Shown here in pieces: positions 62,128 to 64,000 of a stretch of 64,000 bases of DNA. Position 1 is the first letter of the stretch. Every line of letters begins with the position of its first letter. The stretch is from Isoetes taiwanensis. Its lineage: Eukaryota > Streptophyta > Lycopodiopsida > Isoetales > Isoetaceae. The stretch covers positions 2,177,900-2,241,899 of the forward strand of contig JAJEKV010000104.1 of NCBI GenBank assembly GCA_021234155.1, read 5' to 3'. The notes below the pieces were generated by a model that had not been told where the DNA came from, did not search any database, and was given only the letters and a program-made list of their open reading frames with translations. The translations under genes were made by a program, and so were the position numbers.

Positions 62128-63644
62128 ATGCTATCATGTGTATGCCCTGCCACAATACATGATATGAGTGATGCATTGACTAAGATATTGCTCGAATCGA
62201 CGGATGAATGTTTTGTATCCCATCGTCAGCGGATGGGATTACCATGTAATGGATGGTTTGACACAGAATGTAAGCAACAACGGCTAAGATTCAAAGCAGG
62301 ACAAGGGGTGGATAAGGACCGGGAAAGAAAAATATATGTTAAGCTGATAAAAAACAAAAAGCGAGCATATCTGCACCACAAACATGAGAAAATGGTAGGA
62401 GAACAGCTTGTTGACCCAAAGAAATTTTGGAACAGACTTAAATCCCTGAAACAGAAGGGTAATGGGCTGCAGGTGGATGCGCTTATGGCACATGTGCAAA
62501 AGCTATATAATGTACCTGGGATGGATGCTAAGATGACAGAAGAGACGTGCAATATAGATAATATGCTTATTTTTACTATAGAGGATGTTCAGGAGGGTCT
62601 TAAAAGATTGGCTAATGGCAAAGCTGCCGATGCTTATGGCCTGGTGGCCGAAATGCTTAAATGGGCTGGAGACGAAACCGCAAATAAATTGGTGATGTTT
62701 AATAGGGCCTTGAGGGATGGCTTTCCTGCTGCATGGCAGGTTAATAGGGTGGTGCCATTACATAAATCAGGGGATGAATTGGTTCCATGTAACTATCGTA
62801 CCATTATGGTTGGTAGCCTATATGCGAAGCTGTTTGCCTCCATACTTGAGCGGAAGATAAGCATTTGGACAGAAGAGCATAATGCTAGAGCAGTAGGGCA
62901 GGCAAATTTCAGACCTAAGAAGTCCACAAACTGATCATTTGGTCACTCTTCACGCAATGATGGACTCAGTAGTTGGAAAAAGGAAGCCTATATATGCTGT
63001 GTTTGTAAGATTTTAGCAAAGCTTTTGACATGGTAAACAGGCAAAATTTATGGCAAAGGTTGGTGGATTTGGGTATTCCAAAGGAGCTTAGACATGTGGT
63101 ACACATCCTCTATGAGAAGGTACTTGTGCACTTATCATCACCTTTTGTAGAGATATGCAATGAAGTAGTGGAAAGCAACATGTGAGTGAAGCAGGGGTAT
63201 CCTTTGTCACCCACCTTGTTCGGCCTTTTTATAGACCAGCTTGAAGGCTGGATAAGGGCACGTGGAGGAGATGGCATGCCTTTGCATGGGTATATGCTTA
63301 TGCTTCTGCTATATGTGGATGATGTGGTGCTGCTATCGCGAAGCATACAAGGGCTACAAAGACATTTGGATGTGCTTGAAAGTTTCTGCAATGCTAAAGG
63401 CATGCAGGTGAATTTGGATAAGACCAAGGTTGTGGTCTTTGGAGCGAACAAAACAGATCATGTCCATGTATTTTTTAAGGGTACGCAAGTGGAAGTAGTG
63501 GAGAACTATAAATATTTAGGGCTGATTGTGGATAAGAGTCCTAACTGGAATCAGGCAGTTGAACACAGGGTAAATGCTGGCCTAAAGCTCTATATGCTAT
63601 GCATAGGAGGTGTGTTAATGCTGACATTTGGAATTTTGAGATGA
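62128..63644 (+). pseudogene. LINE ORF2 reverse transcriptase
   Basis: The open frame 62128-62934 holds the linker and fingers: RLANGKAADAYGLVAEMLKW, VNRVVPLHKSGDELVPCNYR and SLYAKLFASILERKI. One extra base near 62932 and one near 63006 shift the frame around SKAFDMVNRQNLWQRLVDLG. A TGA stands where Trp is expected near 63182. The frame 63186-63644 has KQGYPLSPTLFGLFIDQLEG, then LLYVDDVVLLSRS (both catalytic Asp present) and CNAKGMQVNLDKTKVVVFGA, then YKYLGLIVDK. All catalytic residues I can see are kept. Confidence 0.88.
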
Positions 63645-64000
63645 AACACATGCTTTATAAAGTCCTTGTACAGACGGTGGTGCTTTATGGTTGTGAAGTG
63701 TGGGGGCCAGGCCTCGCCAATGATAGTTGGAGAAAGGTAAAAAAGATACAAAAAAAAAAAAATTCACACTGAGCTAGGGACGAAGATGCAAACACCATAC
63801 GACATGATGCTTGTGGAGTGTGGGATGATGTCCTTGGAAGCCGAGGGCGCTTTGTAGACTTTTATGCTACATGTGTAAAATCTTATATAGTATGCCAAGC
63901 AATAGCCTACCGAGACTTGCTATGGAGGAAACCAGAGAGAAGGGTTGGTATGCAGATGTTGGCACGTGGCTTGCAATTGCTAGAATACGGCTATGTTCAC
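63645..64000 (+). pseudogene. LINE ORF2 region after the RT, cut by the window end
   Basis: Pieces such as MLYKVLVQTVVLYGCEVWGP (63646-63705), the usual motif just after the RT thumb in many LINEs, are followed by an A-run (about 63753-63762) that shifts frame. Further pieces follow (YRDLLWRKPERRVGMQMLAR near 63910-63970). The expected end domain is outside the window. Confidence 0.7.

Larger units (their letters stand above)
59896..64000 (+). mobile_element. Second-lineage LINE, nearly full length, running off the window
   Basis: Order: an ORF1 with coiled coil and RRM-like/CTD region (59896-61207), an APE-type endonuclease (about 61225-61920), reverse transcriptase with YVDD (62128-63640) and the start of the C-terminal region (63640-64000). 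Damage consists mostly of single-base insertions or deletions and one Trp-to-stop change, so the element is either recent or affected by sequence errors. It is clearly different from the L1 at 30.7-35.3 kb in ORF1, endonuclease and RT. The fragment at 41.7-43.4 kb is likely the 3' end of the same lineage. Confidence 0.9.

Noticed and set aside
60279-63644. RT considered as a group II intron, retron or DGR-type enzyme
   Set aside because: The APE-type endonuclease, L1-like ORF1 and plant genomic setting identify a LINE.

Overview
This window is nuclear DNA from a land plant. The evidence is a Ty3/gypsy chromovirus with long LTRs, two different LINE lineages, a non-autonomous hAT element, receptor-kinase debris, a plant-type ABCC transporter and a TANGO2-like gene with GT-AG introns. 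Gene density is low and transposon content is high. I cannot fix the species. The short introns of the two intact genes (mostly 65-105 bp) and the heavy repeat load would suit a non-model plant, but this is not diagnostic.

Layout. 1-4600 is the inside of a Ty3/gypsy element whose left part lies outside the window. 4.6-13.2 kb is intergenic sequence with a long inverted-repeat element (5650-6086) and a scrap of a U-box/RLK-type kinase (11.3 kb). 13209-26475 is a 13.3 kb Ty3/gypsy chromovirus of the same family with both LTRs, a primer-binding site, an unusually long leader, gag-pol, a C-terminal chromodomain and a polypurine tract. 28790-30408 is a solo LTR of a related element in the opposite orientation with a perfect 5-bp target duplication. 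30.69-35.3 kb is a minus-strand L1-type LINE. 36.0-36.9 kb is a broken LRR receptor gene, followed by a minisatellite.

37966-39804 is an apparently intact five-exon TANGO2/NRDE-family gene (+). 41.7-43.4 kb is the 3' end of a second LINE lineage, interrupted by a 960-bp hAT element. 43.4-49.6 kb holds hairpins, foldbacks, microsatellites and a broken unidentified gene. 49666-56024 (-) is an apparently intact 11-exon ABCC (MRP-type) ABC transporter of about 1529 residues. From 59.7 kb to the window end there is a long (CT)n tract followed by a long, mildly damaged LINE (+) that runs off the edge.

Only the TANGO2-like and ABCC genes look functional. They are adjacent but not obviously related in function. 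The most striking signal is not a gene. The two Ty3/gypsy copies, and the two LTRs of the complete copy, differ in a systematic way: CAG and CTG trinucleotides are replaced by CG-containing strings, while the two intact genes show nothing like it. CAG and CTG are plant CHG methylation sites, so I suspect methylation-linked base-calling error left in repeats. If so, many frameshifts in the retrotransposons may not exist in the real DNA. I found no clearly new biological system. The best candidates for something unusual are the extra coding-like region upstream of gag in the chromovirus and several foldback structures.
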